DNA of 64,000 bases, from positions 1 through 64,000 of the forward strand of contig CABFPG010000011.1 in NCBI GenBank assembly GCA_902141825.1. The letters are read 5' to 3'. Position numbers and translations under genes: made by a program. The DNA is from Thalassocella blandensis (lineage in GTDB: Bacteria > Pseudomonadota > Gammaproteobacteria > Pseudomonadales > Cellvibrionaceae). Within the stretch, counting starts at the first letter, position 1, and the number at the start of each line of letters is the position of its first letter. Shown in pieces: positions 45,059 to 53,932 of this stretch. The notes beneath the pieces are model-generated. The model ran no database searches, was not told the DNA's origin, and saw only the letters and a list, made by a program, of their open reading frames with translations.

Positions 45059-46318
45059 ATGAAAACCTTAATTCAAACATTTCATCCGCTACACTTTATC
45101 TTTTGCTTAAGCTTGGTATTAAGTAATTCTAGTTTTGCACAAACGACTCTCAACGGCGTTGCTACTCACAGCGAACTGGGCAAAGAGAAATTTATTGCAG
45201 CGCTCTACTTATCCCGAACAAGTGCGTCGGCCGAAAGTATTTTTTCACAGAGCGGCGCGCAGAAAATGGAAATACGCGTTCTTGATGAGCAGTTATCCAG
45301 CCGTCGATTCAAACGCATGTGGATTGAAAGCATCGCCATTAATTCCAATTCAGCCGAACTTCAAAAACAAGCTAAAAGCATGGCGGATTTCAGTAATTTA
45401 CTGAACATCAAACTCAAGAAAAACGATATTTTCGCCATCACCAAACTAACTTCTGGTCTAAGCATTACCCTAAACAATGTAAAACTAGGGGAAATTAAAG
45501 ACACAAGTTTTTTCAGCTTTTTACTTCGCACCTGGATTGGCTATGTTCCCCTGTCCTCCAGCTTTAAAGAAGCGCTGTTAGCATCGGGTAACATAGATGT
45601 CAGCGCGTTACAGCGATTTGAATCTGTTCAGCCAAGCGCACAACGAATAGCGTCAATCAAGGCTGCGATCCAAGCACGAGAAGAACAGGAACGAGCTGAA
45701 CAACTTGCTCGTGAAGAAGCCGCCAAAGAAGCCGCACGTAAAGCGGAACAGGCAAGACTCGCAGCGCTTGCAACACCAACACCAGCACCTAAGCGGGTTG
45801 TTAAATCTACGCCAAAGCCAAAACCCACACCAACGCCGACACCAAAGAACATTGCCTCCCTTCCCAAGCCAGGAAGTCTGGACGAAAGTTTCCTTTACAA
45901 TCTTTCCGATAGTGCAGCAAGCTCATCCCAAGCAGTCGCAGCGATTCCAAAACAAAATGGTGGCGATGACAGTCTATTTGAAGCAACTGAAGACAGCGAA
46001 AATCTTACCGCTGAAGGTCTTCTGGGTGAGCAACTATATTATTCCCACCTCGCAAGCTACACACAAACATTTGCTCGCTATCCACGAAAAGCACAAGAGA
46101 ATAATCAGCAAGGCAGTTTACTGTTACGCGTGACTATTGATCGCAAAGGAAAAGTGCTCAACAAAGAAATCGTAGAAAAAACCAAATTTGAGCTTTTAAA
46201 TAAGGAATCATTACGCGCGATTGATCGAGCAAGCCCCTACCCTCCGATTCCAGTCGATATCAAAGGTGAAGAATTTACCTTTACGTTCCGACTGACATTT
46301 AATTTAAGAGAGACCTAA
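45059..46318 (+). CDS. Chalcone-isomerase-like domain fused to a TonB C-terminal domain
   Basis: This 419-residue protein starts with a cleavable-looking signal peptide (ending SSFAQ, residue 28). Residues 29-175 resemble the bacterial chalcone-isomerase-like family (LNGVATHSELGKEKFIAALYLS and SFFSFLLRTWIGYVPLS). Residues 200-238 form a charged Ala/Glu helix. Residues 239-264 are Pro-rich (TPKPKPTPTPTPK), as in TonB periplasmic linkers. Residues 330-418 are a TonB C-terminal domain (YPRKAQENNQQGSLLLRV, then SPYPPIPVD). Classical TonB has an N-terminal membrane anchor that contacts ExbB/ExbD; none is apparent if the signal peptide is cleaved. It could be a soluble periplasmic or modified transducer. 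Confidence 0.83.
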   Translation: MKTLIQTFHPLHFIFCLSLVLSNSSFAQTTLNGVATHSELGKEKFIAALYLSRTSASAESIFSQSGAQKMEIRVLDEQLSSRRFKRMWIESIAINSNSAELQKQAKSMADFSNLLNIKLKKNDIFAITKLTSGLSITLNNVKLGEIKDTSFFSFLLRTWIGYVPLSSSFKEALLASGNIDVSALQRFESVQPSAQRIASIKAAIQAREEQERAEQLAREEAAKEAARKAEQARLAALATPTPAPKRVVKSTPKPKPTPTPTPKNIASLPKPGSLDESFLYNLSDSAASSSQAVAAIPKQNGGDDSLFEATEDSENLTAEGLLGEQLYYSHLASYTQTFARYPRKAQENNQQGSLLLRVTIDRKGKVLNKEIVEKTKFELLNKESLRAIDRASPYPPIPVDIKGEEFTFTFRLTFNLRET

Positions 46319-46330
46319 GGCCTCTCTTAA
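46304..46330. terminator. Hairpin overlapping the end of the TonB-fusion gene
   Basis: TTAAGAGAG and CTCTCTTAA pair perfectly, with an inner CCT/AGG pairing, around the stop codon of the TonB-fusion gene. It also lies downstream of the convergent 54-residue protein gene. No U-tract follows directly, so it may be a 3' stabilising hairpin or a weak terminator. Confidence 0.55.
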
Positions 46331-46390
46331 CTGACTGCAAAAATTTTTCCACACAAAAATCACGTCCCACAACCAAACACCCGAAGCGTT

Positions 46391-46555
46391 TCATTTCTCC
46401 TCTGTCGCAGCTGATTCTTTTAGCTTAATCTGCTGCTGATGACCTTGTTCATCGGCCTTAATGTGCTTATACATGTACCGAAACACATACACCATCATAA
46501 GAATGATGGCTAACACTGTGACAATACTGAAGAATACTACTGAATCCATATACAT
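46391..46555 (-). CDS. Small single-helix membrane protein (54 residues)
   Basis: The ATG at 46555 is preceded by GGGGTGAT at good spacing. The product begins MYMDSVVFFSIVTVLAI. One transmembrane helix spans about residues 5-24, followed by FRYMYKHIKADEQ and a charged Gln/Lys/Glu tail. Start signal, composition and topology support a real gene, although it is short. It converges with the TonB-fusion gene, from which a hairpin separates it. The function is unknown. Confidence 0.65.
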   Translation of the reverse strand: MYMDSVVFFSIVTVLAIILMMVYVFRYMYKHIKADEQGHQQQIKLKESAATEEK

Positions 46556-46703
46556 AAAATCACCCCACCAGAAGAAAACCTTCGTACACCTTTCGGTGCT
46601 TGTTTAAAGGTATTATCGGCGATGGGGATTTAGGGGTATTGACCCTAATCAAATTTACTCGGGTTCAATAGTGAACTTCTGTTTCCGCCAGAAAAACTGC
46701 AAT

Positions 46704-47729
46704 TTAAGAACCGTCAGAAAACCAGTTGCGAGTCCTGTTGGCAAATGCAACCAGTGACAACATTACCGGCACTTCTACCAACACACCGACCACTGTCGCC
46801 AGTGCCGCACCTGAATTCAAGCCAAACAAAGAAATTGCTACGGCAACGGCTAATTCAAAGAAATTGGACGTGCCAATCATGCATGCAGGCGCAGCAATAT
46901 TGTGGGGAAGATTAAGCTTGCGAGACAGAAAATACGTCAACGTAAAAATACCATACGTTTGCAACAGAAGTGGTATGGCAATTAAAGCAATATCAAAAGG
47001 CTTATTTAGAATCGTTTGCGCCTGGAAGCCAAACAGCAATACAACAGTGGCCAACAACCCCAAAATGGAAAAGGGCTTTAAGCGATTAACAAACGCATCT
47101 ACACGGTCGTGGTTATTTTTCTGATTGAGCAATGCCCGCGTTATCATGCCTGCGACCAGCGGTATGACCACATACAATAATACAGAATACAGCAGTGTAC
47201 TCCAGGGCACATGCACATCGCTGACTCCCAACAACAAACCGGCAATGGGAGCAAAAGCAAACACCATAATCACGTCATTCACAGAAACCTGAACCAGCGT
47301 GTAATTGGGATCACCTTTTGTCAAATGGCTCCAGACAAATACCATGGCAGTGCAAGGCGCCACGCCCAGCAGGATCATTCCGGCAATATATTCAGTAGCC
47401 GTTTGCGGATCTACCCACCCGGCGAAAAAAACACGAAAGAAAAGCCAACCCAATACAGCCATGGTAAAAGGTTTAACCAGCCAGTTGATCACCAGGGTTA
47501 ACACAAGCCCTCTCGGGTTTTGTTTAACGTTATGCAAACTGGAAAAATCGACCTGAATCATCATCGGATAAATCATAATCCAGATAAAAATTGCGACTGG
47601 TAAATTTACATTGGCAATTTCCAGACTCGCAAACCAGGCAAATGTTGATGGCACCCAGCTTCCAAGCACCACGCCCACTATCAGGCACAACCCAACCCAC
47701 AAAGTTAAATACCGTTCGAACAAACCCAT
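46704..47729 (-). CDS. acr3: Arsenite efflux transporter, Acr3 family
   Basis: This 341-residue inner-membrane protein has about ten transmembrane helices and the Acr3 signatures [33 protein letters not shown] (including the conserved Cys) and [17 protein letters not shown]. It exports arsenite using the proton-motive force. It lies 3 bp downstream of arsC as the last gene of the arsR-arsC-acr3 operon. Confidence 0.95.
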   Translation of the reverse strand: MGLFERYLTLWVGLCLIVGVVLGSWVPSTFAWFASLEIANVNLPVAIFIWIMIYPMMIQVDFSSLHNVKQNPRGLVLTLVINWLVKPFTMAVLGWLFFRVFFAGWVDPQTATEYIAGMILLGVAPCTAMVFVWSHLTKGDPNYTLVQVSVNDVIMVFAFAPIAGLLLGVSDVHVPWSTLLYSVLLYVVIPLVAGMITRALLNQKNNHDRVDAFVNRLKPFSILGLLATVVLLFGFQAQTILNKPFDIALIAIPLLLQTYGIFTLTYFLSRKLNLPHNIAAPACMIGTSNFFELAVAVAISLFGLNSGAALATVVGVLVEVPVMLSLVAFANRTRNWFSDGS

Positions 47730-47732
47730 GAG

Positions 47733-48215
47733 TTACACCTGCGCTAAATTAGCCATGCACGCACTCAATGCGGCGTTATCCATTGCAGCCAGCTCGAGTT
47801 TCATCACTTCCCGCATACGATTCTCAATGGTGTCCATCACTGCAAAAAACGCCTGACGAACGTCTTCATCCGCCCCTTGCAGTTTGGATGGATCTGGTAG
47901 CCCCCAGTGGATTTGCTGGCAGTCGTTAAACCAAACTGGACACACTTCATTGGCCGCGCTGTCACACACGGTAATCACAACGTCTATGCTCTTGTCCTCA
48001 TATGCGTCCCAGGATTGACTGCACAAACCTTCAGTGGCGATGTTGCGTTCCTGCAGATACTTTATCGACAAAGGGTGAACCTCGCCAACAGGCTGGCTGC
48101 CCGCGCTGAACGCCTGCACATCCTGACCATACTGCGCCGCCAGGTGATTGGTGATTGCCTCACTTAAAATACTTCTACAACGGTTATGGGTACAAATAAA
48201 TAAAAATGTCTTCAT
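47733..48215 (-). CDS. arsC: Arsenate reductase ArsC, low-molecular-weight phosphatase fold
   Basis: This 160-residue enzyme reduces arsenate to arsenite. The phosphatase loop Cys8-X5-Arg14 (ICTHNRCRS) opens the protein. Cys84 and Cys92 (VCDSAANEVCPVW) match the redox relay of thioredoxin-coupled ArsC enzymes such as that of Staphylococcus. It lies between arsR and acr3 with short spacings. It is not the glutaredoxin-dependent ArsC type of E. coli. Confidence 0.94.
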   Translation of the reverse strand: MKTFLFICTHNRCRSILSEAITNHLAAQYGQDVQAFSAGSQPVGEVHPLSIKYLQERNIATEGLCSQSWDAYEDKSIDVVITVCDSAANEVCPVWFNDCQQIHWGLPDPSKLQGADEDVRQAFFAVMDTIENRMREVMKLELAAMDNAALSACMANLAQV

Positions 48216-48237
48216 AAACTTTACTCGAATTAAAAAA

Positions 48238-48579
48238 TCAGCAACATAGAGGTCGATCTTGCATATTGCTAAGCAGGGACTGAAACTCTTGCATCACAGA
48301 AGTTTGCGCCGACCAGGCCTGCTCAAGCACGGCAATAGACCATGAAGGCAGATTGGGTGAGAGCGCATAGTAGACCCACTGCCCCTTTCTCCGATCAACC
48401 AGTACACCATGCTGACGCAGCTGGGCCAAATGACGAGATATCTTAGGTTGGCTCAATTGCAACGCACACATAAGCTCACAAACGCAGAGCTCACCCTCAC
48501 GCATCACCAATAAGGTGGCGTTCAAACGCGTATCATCGCTAAGCACCTTAAAAAATTGACTTGTGTTCATAAATACCAT
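48238..48579 (-). CDS. arsR: Arsenic-responsive ArsR/SmtB repressor
   Basis: This 113-residue winged-helix repressor has the metalloid-binding motif ELCVCELM with Cys32 and Cys34 in the recognition region, and a third Cys at 38. The DNA-recognition helix LSQPKISRHLAQLRQHG follows, with the wing RRKGQWVYYAL. It ends in PLCC, which may add ligands. It is the first gene of the ars operon and should repress it until arsenite binds. ATG 48570 is an alternative start. Confidence 0.93.
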   Translation of the reverse strand: MVFMNTSQFFKVLSDDTRLNATLLVMREGELCVCELMCALQLSQPKISRHLAQLRQHGVLVDRRKGQWVYYALSPNLPSWSIAVLEQAWSAQTSVMQEFQSLLSNMQDRPLCC

Positions 48580-48926
48580 CGGGTCATTGGAAGAAGATGG
48601 GGAATCAATATTCGAACATTATACACATATATGCATATCCATATATACAAATATAAATGTTATTTCATGGTGTTCAGGCAGGATACATTTTAGGAATTTG
48701 CTCGAATCAAACGGTCACTAGTCAAATTAAAAGCAAGTAAAAACAACCACTTAGCCCATAGGGGCAGGCAAACCAGGATATTTCCAAGGGAAAATAAGAG
48801 AGTTGGAGATGAATAATCAGGCTAAATCTGGATTGTAAGGCCGTATACAAAACGGATAAGGAGCCTGCAGAGCCTAAGGAATAGAATTTCCCAATCCAAA
48901 TGTACAGCCAAACTCATGAACACAGC
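48580..48926. other. Intergenic region upstream of the ars operon
   Basis: The arsR-proximal part is a promoter-like AT-rich stretch with the putative operator. The distal part (48680-48926) is the 3' flank of the CheX-like gene and contains short direct repeats of AGCCT and a GGATTG/CAATCC pair. No gene is seen. Confidence 0.45.
48627..48646. promoter_or_regulatory. Putative ArsR operator
   Basis: ATATATG and CATATAT form a perfect 7-bp inverted repeat with a 6-base spacer, about 50 bp upstream of arsR. Size and position fit an ArsR/SmtB dimer site. Its sequence is AT-rich enough that chance cannot be excluded. Confidence 0.4.
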
Positions 48927-49469
48927 TTACTGAAGATAATCAATATCCCCATCTTCTACGACGTATTCGTAATTAGGGTTTTCTATGAAGTTTATGTGAT
49001 CGGTAAACAGCTCAATGGCTAATGTTACTTTGCACACCTCGCCCGCCAGCTCAAAATAATAGTCCAGCGTTTCACTGATATTGGACACCTCATAACCTTC
49101 CCCAGTCCCGAGATAATACTCTGGCAACCCGGTTTTAATGGGACAAGAATAAAGTGCAAGTTTATTTTTTAGACGCCCAAGGATACGATTAGCTATTTCA
49201 CATACCCAGTCTTCCAACTCCGCCTCACCGAAATCTTCTTTCTGATGTCGAATAGGAAAAGTCACAGACAGCACAGAGAAAGGAATATGCACATAGAGAC
49301 TAGATTCGAAGTCGGCATTACCTGCATCGACAACCGCCATTGGCATATCAGTAACATCGAGCGGCACCTCATCCAGAAATGTCACCTCACACCCAAACTT
49401 TTCAAATAGTTCGAGACATGAAACTTCCAACAAGCTGCTCATGAATTGAAGCGTTTCGTTTTGATCCAT
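48927..49469 (-). CDS. CheX-like protein
   Basis: This 180-residue protein resembles the CheX/CheC/FliY phosphatase family. The helix DWVCEIANRILGRLKNKL contains the Glu91-x2-Asn94 pair that positions the attacking water for receiver-domain dephosphorylation. The family half-motif GEAELEDW precedes it. No chemotaxis genes are adjacent, so it may act on a stand-alone receiver protein. A REC-GGDEF protein is encoded about 3 kb away. Assigned by motif and length; the partner is unknown. Confidence 0.7.
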   Translation of the reverse strand: MDQNETLQFMSSLLEVSCLELFEKFGCEVTFLDEVPLDVTDMPMAVVDAGNADFESSLYVHIPFSVLSVTFPIRHQKEDFGEAELEDWVCEIANRILGRLKNKLALYSCPIKTGLPEYYLGTGEGYEVSNISETLDYYFELAGEVCKVTLAIELFTDHINFIENPNYEYVVEDGDIDYLQ

Positions 49470-49906
49470 ACCGCCCTTTTATACCTTGCTTTTCACCCGT
49501 CTCCAGCCCTCTTCATATTCTGTATTTATGCTTTATTTTGAAGAGGCTTTTTACTCCACCGGGAAATACCATTTCCACGGAACCATATTGCCTAACCTGC
49601 GGAAGTACTCGTGGTTATCATTACCAACGCTTCTGCATTAATTTTACTATAGCGCAATACAGATTAAGCATTCATGATTTAAGTTACTAAAAACGTCATA
49701 TCTATTCCATAAAATGGCGTTTTATGCCTTAGACCTATAAACTGAACAAAATCAAGCGTTTCTATTTATAAGTTTGTCAGCCAATGCCGGTTTTAGGCCT
49801 CTAAACAAACACTACAATTCTCGATTAGAGAATGACAGAATGCGCGTATCGACTTCCTTAAATATGTGGCGAAGATCTACCTTAACAAACGATGTAATCG
49901 AAAAAC
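49470..49906. other. 437-bp divergent intergenic region
   Basis: No supported gene is seen. A short ATAAAA/TTTTAT inverted repeat occurs near 49712-49728. A frame starting at 49774 overlaps the next gene in another reading frame and was not called. Confidence 0.4.
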
Positions 49907-50926
49907 ATGCAAAAGAAGGTGAAGGCAACGGTAAAGGGAAAGAAGGCAAAGCAGATAACGCTAAACGAACAAATCACTAGCGAAACAGCCGGGACGCAAG
50001 AAATAAATCAAGCGATTGAACAAGGCATTCGTGCATACTTCAATACAGTCCGTAAACGCATCCCAGCCTTTATTCACCTACATTTCCGCTATCCGGGTTG
50101 CTGGCATATACACAAACAGGCATTTGGTCTTGACCTGCTACGTGCGCCACTGAACTTATTGTGGGCGCCCATCTATCTCCTGGCCAACCTATTCGCATTC
50201 ATACTGGGAAAAATGGGATTGGATACCCTGTGCCGTCAGCTAAAACGCCTGCCTCCCGGTTTTGAAGGCAGAGTACAACGACACATCAACGCCCTCATCG
50301 TCAACGAATTATTCAGTGAAAGCGCATTGCGCCAATGCATCAGTGAACATGTCACTAGCGCACTCAAACATTCAACCCTCGAGCAAGACCATAACAAAGA
50401 AGAGGAGCACCTAAGACTAATTCAAGCGCAAATAGAGCACATCCTGTCAGATGCTCTGAGCCAGTTAATGCAGGCAAGAATAGCCACTGCAGACATTACC
50501 AACACACTTTTGAGCTCTGCGTTTGGAATTCTATTTTTTAAGAAGTTTACGCCTGGAGGGATTGGCATCGGGGTAATACTTGCCGCCATTTGGGTTAAAT
50601 GGCAGGCGGTGGAGAATTTTTTCCTGGGATCTACTCTCGGATCTTCCTACTACGCTTTATTCCCTCCCACGGCAGACCTGCTTACGCTAAGTACCAGTAT
50701 TGCGTTCGTATTATTAATTCTAGCCTTCGTTGCCAGCTTTTCCGGCCTGATTACCGACCCCATTCTAGCTGCAATTGGATTCCACAAACGGCGGCTCAAT
50801 AGATTAACTGACCAAATAGAAAAAGATGTAACGGCAAATTACCACAGTCGATTTAAAACACTCGACCCCTACTTCGCACGCATATTGGAATTGTTCGACA
50901 CCATCAAGTCGCATCTCACGCTCTAG
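49907..50926 (+). CDS. DUF6635-like membrane protein
   Basis: This 339-residue protein has a Lys-rich N-terminus, then a conserved-looking segment (AYFNTVRKRIPAFIHLHFRYPGCWHIHKQAFGLDLLRAPLNLLWAP) that I associate with the DUF6635 family. It has a first hydrophobic stretch at about 80-105, a helical region, and two transmembrane helices at about 208-228 and 262-285. The C-terminal part is helical. No catalytic motif is seen, and the function is unknown. The family name comes from memory of the N-terminal pattern. Confidence 0.7.
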   Translation: MQKKVKATVKGKKAKQITLNEQITSETAGTQEINQAIEQGIRAYFNTVRKRIPAFIHLHFRYPGCWHIHKQAFGLDLLRAPLNLLWAPIYLLANLFAFILGKMGLDTLCRQLKRLPPGFEGRVQRHINALIVNELFSESALRQCISEHVTSALKHSTLEQDHNKEEEHLRLIQAQIEHILSDALSQLMQARIATADITNTLLSSAFGILFFKKFTPGGIGIGVILAAIWVKWQAVENFFLGSTLGSSYYALFPPTADLLTLSTSIAFVLLILAFVASFSGLITDPILAAIGFHKRRLNRLTDQIEKDVTANYHSRFKTLDPYFARILELFDTIKSHLTL

Positions 50927-50931
50927 CATCA

Positions 50932-51195
50932 TTAATTTTCAAAGAACTGCAAACCCACGCCATCTTGATCCACACGGACAATACGCATATTGACCAGGGG
51001 TGGGTTTTCTATCATCCCCTGAACCGCGCCTGTTACTATTTCACCGACATTGGGCAGCTCGGTTGGCTCAGCCAGAATAAACAGCCCGCTATCGGAAATA
51101 TTTTTTGTTTTGACAATTTTTTCACCAAAGCTTTTATGGTAAATCTTAACTTTTACCGACATTGGTATGCGTGGATGCTTTCTTTGATTTGTCAT
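50932..51195 (-). CDS. Single-domain PilZ protein
   Basis: This 87-residue protein is a lone PilZ domain. It keeps the c-di-GMP-binding residues Arg5 and Arg9 (RKHPR) and the second motif Asn32-x-Ser34-x2-Gly37 (NISDSG). It should bind c-di-GMP and relay it to an unknown partner. It converges with the DUF6635-like gene, five bases apart. The window also encodes a c-di-GMP-type adhesin system, but no direct link is visible. Confidence 0.88.
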   Translation of the reverse strand: MTNQRKHPRIPMSVKVKIYHKSFGEKIVKTKNISDSGLFILAEPTELPNVGEIVTGAVQGMIENPPLVNMRIVRVDQDGVGLQFFEN

Positions 51196-51423
51196 GACTG
51201 ATTACATGTCTTTAGAAACAACTTAACCAAAGTCTACCTAAAGTTGGGACAAACTCAATCTGAGGCCTTGGTAAAAGGACTAGAAAAGCAAAATGTTCTA
51301 GACGTTCGACCTGTCATAACTTTATGTTGAGTAAAAATTCGCTTAGATCGCCATGACATTAGAAAATCATTATTCATACTCGAATGAACGATACTTAGCA
51401 GAAGCAGCTCAGCCCCACCAAAA

Positions 51424-52407
51424 CTAAGTGCCAAGCTCGGCCACGAGCGTCATTCGCTTGTCCAGCCAATACTCACTCGGATAGCCCAACGCGGCATTTA
51501 AGTAACGAATCCCGTCCCTGGAAGTATCCACCTGAACATGACTATGCCCGTAGACGTGAAGGTCCGTACCTAACTTTCGCAACTGCTCATCCAATTTTAC
51601 ACTACCCAAAACCGGATATACGATGCGGTGCTTCTGGGGAATGCGAGATGGCATAATATCGATTCGAGGGAGAAAATGAGAAAATGAAATTACACGATGG
51701 AAGGAGACATACAGATTCTCCTCATTCAGCGAGAGAAAATAATCACAGATATCATCTTCGCTTTTTATCTCTTCAGGCCAATGGCATCGATGAAAGTCCA
51801 TCCAATTACGCCGCAACGTGGGAGCTGGCTCACCGAAACTAAAATCATACCAGGAATAAAGCGGCACGATTTCAATGGCGTCGTCGCTTATCGAATCCTC
51901 ACTTTTTCTTCCAGCAAACGACTCCACACCACCAGATTCACCATTTTCAAAGGCAGTGTATGTATCCCCTTTGTCGTGGCCAAATTCTTCCAGAGCACTG
52001 ACAATGCCTGTAGACTCCGGTACCGCTTCGAGATGGTGCAGAGATGCAATCCGTTCAATGGTTTCTTGCTCCCGCGTGTGAGCCTGGGATTTAGTGGCTC
52101 GCACCACTTCTCTCTGAGTACACACGCCATGCTCTTGCGCCAACTGCAATAAAAACTCAAATTTTGCGATGGAATGATTGAAACGTTTTTTTGCATCCCA
52201 GATATCATGATTTCCAGGCACATAAAAAACCTTGTAAAAGCACCGCGACAGATGTTGAAAACACGCCGTGATTAAGCTGAGATCATCCGAAATATCTCCC
52301 CCCAATAGCAGCACATCTTGCTGAAAATCGGTTTTAGATAATTGGAACATCCACTCTTTATTTTCCTGGTAATCGATATGAATATCAGAGACTGCAAAAA
52401 TTCGCAT
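51424..52407 (-). CDS. Calcineurin-like metallophosphoesterase
   Basis: This 327-residue protein has the metal-binding motifs of the calcineurin-like fold: FAVSDIHIDY at the N-terminus, LLGGDISDD, VPGNHDIWD, and the C-terminal VYGHSHVQVD. A large acidic insertion (about residues 100-200) lies between the NHD and GHSH motifs. The ATG at 52407 puts the DxH motif at the usual place; a GTG at 52452 is in frame upstream. The substrate is unknown. It stands alone. Confidence 0.9.
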   Translation of the reverse strand: MRIFAVSDIHIDYQENKEWMFQLSKTDFQQDVLLLGGDISDDLSLITACFQHLSRCFYKVFYVPGNHDIWDAKKRFNHSIAKFEFLLQLAQEHGVCTQREVVRATKSQAHTREQETIERIASLHHLEAVPESTGIVSALEEFGHDKGDTYTAFENGESGGVESFAGRKSEDSISDDAIEIVPLYSWYDFSFGEPAPTLRRNWMDFHRCHWPEEIKSEDDICDYFLSLNEENLYVSFHRVISFSHFLPRIDIMPSRIPQKHRIVYPVLGSVKLDEQLRKLGTDLHVYGHSHVQVDTSRDGIRYLNAALGYPSEYWLDKRMTLVAELGT

Positions 52408-52625
52408 TTCACCTACAGCATAATGAGAAAATGAATAAAGCTGACACTGCACGACAAATACGCCGGCATCGACAGGAAGTTTAAAAGGAATATTTTTCAG
52501 AAAGATAACACACAGGCTCGCCCCTCACATTCCAACACCCATGGTATCAACTAAAGGTGCCAATTGGTATCCAACGGCCTCACATCAATACCAGGTAATA
52601 CCGGCCAAACTTTATGATATGTGCT

Positions 52626-53747
52626 TCAAGGCGCTTGAAGCAGGCGCTGTCTTTGCTCCTTGCTCATCTGCGCGATAAGGGGGGAAAGTTGCGACGCTAT
52701 CTGCTGCAGTTGATCTACGGTTAAATCCACATCGCCTTTTTTCATTTGCTCAAGCACGCCATCTATGGAAATAAAACTCTGACTACGCGAAGGCGCACCA
52801 CTTTCTTCAAGTTTGAGAAATTGAACCTCGCCCGGCCCTAATTTCTTGGCGTTAGTCAATGCGTTTTCAGACAATTTGAATAGCGCCTTAGCACTGGCGC
52901 GACTACCCTTTCTTACACTGGCGACACCGGCAGACATACTTACTGAAAATGCATCACCCGCGATGGACATTTTTAACAGGCTGATCTTCTCACAAATACG
53001 TTTTGCCAGCAGAATGACCCCCTCGGTTTTCGCCATGGGTAGAATTATCGAGAATTTATCCACACCATAACGCCCAATACTATCTTCCTTACGAATCGCC
53101 TTAAGTAATATGCTGGCCGCCTGTTTTAACAAAGCCTCAGAATTTTGCTTGCCGAGCTTTTTATAAATTTCATTAAAATTGTCTAACTCAAACAGGACGA
53201 TCGCCAGATTTTCACTATGTCGATTCACGAAGGAAACATCTCGCTCCAATTGCTCTTGCAAACCGGCTAAATTCAGAGTGCCAGTAAGCAAATCCATATC
53301 GACATTTTTTTGTAAACTGTCTTTATCTTTCCGGTAAGTGGCGTGCGCTTCAGCTCTTGCGATGAGTTCAGTGGATTTAAAAGGCTTGGTAATAAAATCG
53401 GTTGCGCCAACTTCAAACACACGACGACGAATATCTTCATCTTCAGACGCACCGGTAATCACAATCATCGGCTGGTTGCGAATACGTTCATCTTGCGACT
53501 GACGTACACGCTCTATCAATCCAAAACCATCCAAATTGGGCATTCCAAGATCCGTAAAAATTACCTGAATGGTTTCATCTGCACATATTTTCTCCCAGGC
53601 TTGCTCGCCATCCTCAGCCAGCACCACATCGAATTTTACACTGAGATATTTTTTGGCCGTAACACGCACCATTTTGGAGTCATCAACCAATAAAATTCTT
53701 GGCTTTTCTATAGAATCTTTCGCATCAATTTGTGTTGACCCAGCCAT
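52626..53747 (-). CDS. Receiver-GGDEF protein with degenerate GGDEF motif
   Basis: This 373-residue protein has an intact receiver domain (acid pair 22-23, phospho-acceptor Asp66, Lys121) followed by a GGDEF domain at about 150-310. The active-site loop reads RYGVDKF (residues 226-232) in place of RYGGDEF, so a catalytic Gly and Glu are lost. Diguanylate cyclase activity is unlikely. The domain may bind GTP or serve as a phosphorylation-dependent interaction module. A short helical tail follows. No cognate kinase is adjacent; the CheX-like protein in the window could be a phosphatase partner, which is speculative. Confidence 0.88.
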   Translation of the reverse strand: MAGSTQIDAKDSIEKPRILLVDDSKMVRVTAKKYLSVKFDVVLAEDGEQAWEKICADETIQVIFTDLGMPNLDGFGLIERVRQSQDERIRNQPMIVITGASEDEDIRRRVFEVGATDFITKPFKSTELIARAEAHATYRKDKDSLQKNVDMDLLTGTLNLAGLQEQLERDVSFVNRHSENLAIVLFELDNFNEIYKKLGKQNSEALLKQAASILLKAIRKEDSIGRYGVDKFSIILPMAKTEGVILLAKRICEKISLLKMSIAGDAFSVSMSAGVASVRKGSRASAKALFKLSENALTNAKKLGPGEVQFLKLEESGAPSRSQSFISIDGVLEQMKKGDVDLTVDQLQQIASQLSPLIAQMSKEQRQRLLQAP

Positions 53748-53932
53748 TGATTACGCCTTTAAAATTGTGAACTGTTTCTTAACTATAGCGTTTATTTTCA
53801 ATGAATTAGATAAAGTCGACAGTTTTCGTCCGCGCTTAAAAGATCTTTATTTAGAGCGCTGTGAATTTATAACAGAAAAGCATATACGCAAACCGCCATA
53901 AGCCATCGTTACCACTACTTGTTCTAAAGAAA

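Noticed and set aside
49774-49980. 68-codon frame overlapping the DUF6635-like start
   Set aside because: It overlaps the better supported gene in another frame and has no recognisable product.
52626-53747. Active diguanylate cyclase
   Set aside because: The GGDEF motif is GVDKF, which removes a catalytic glycine and the key glutamate.
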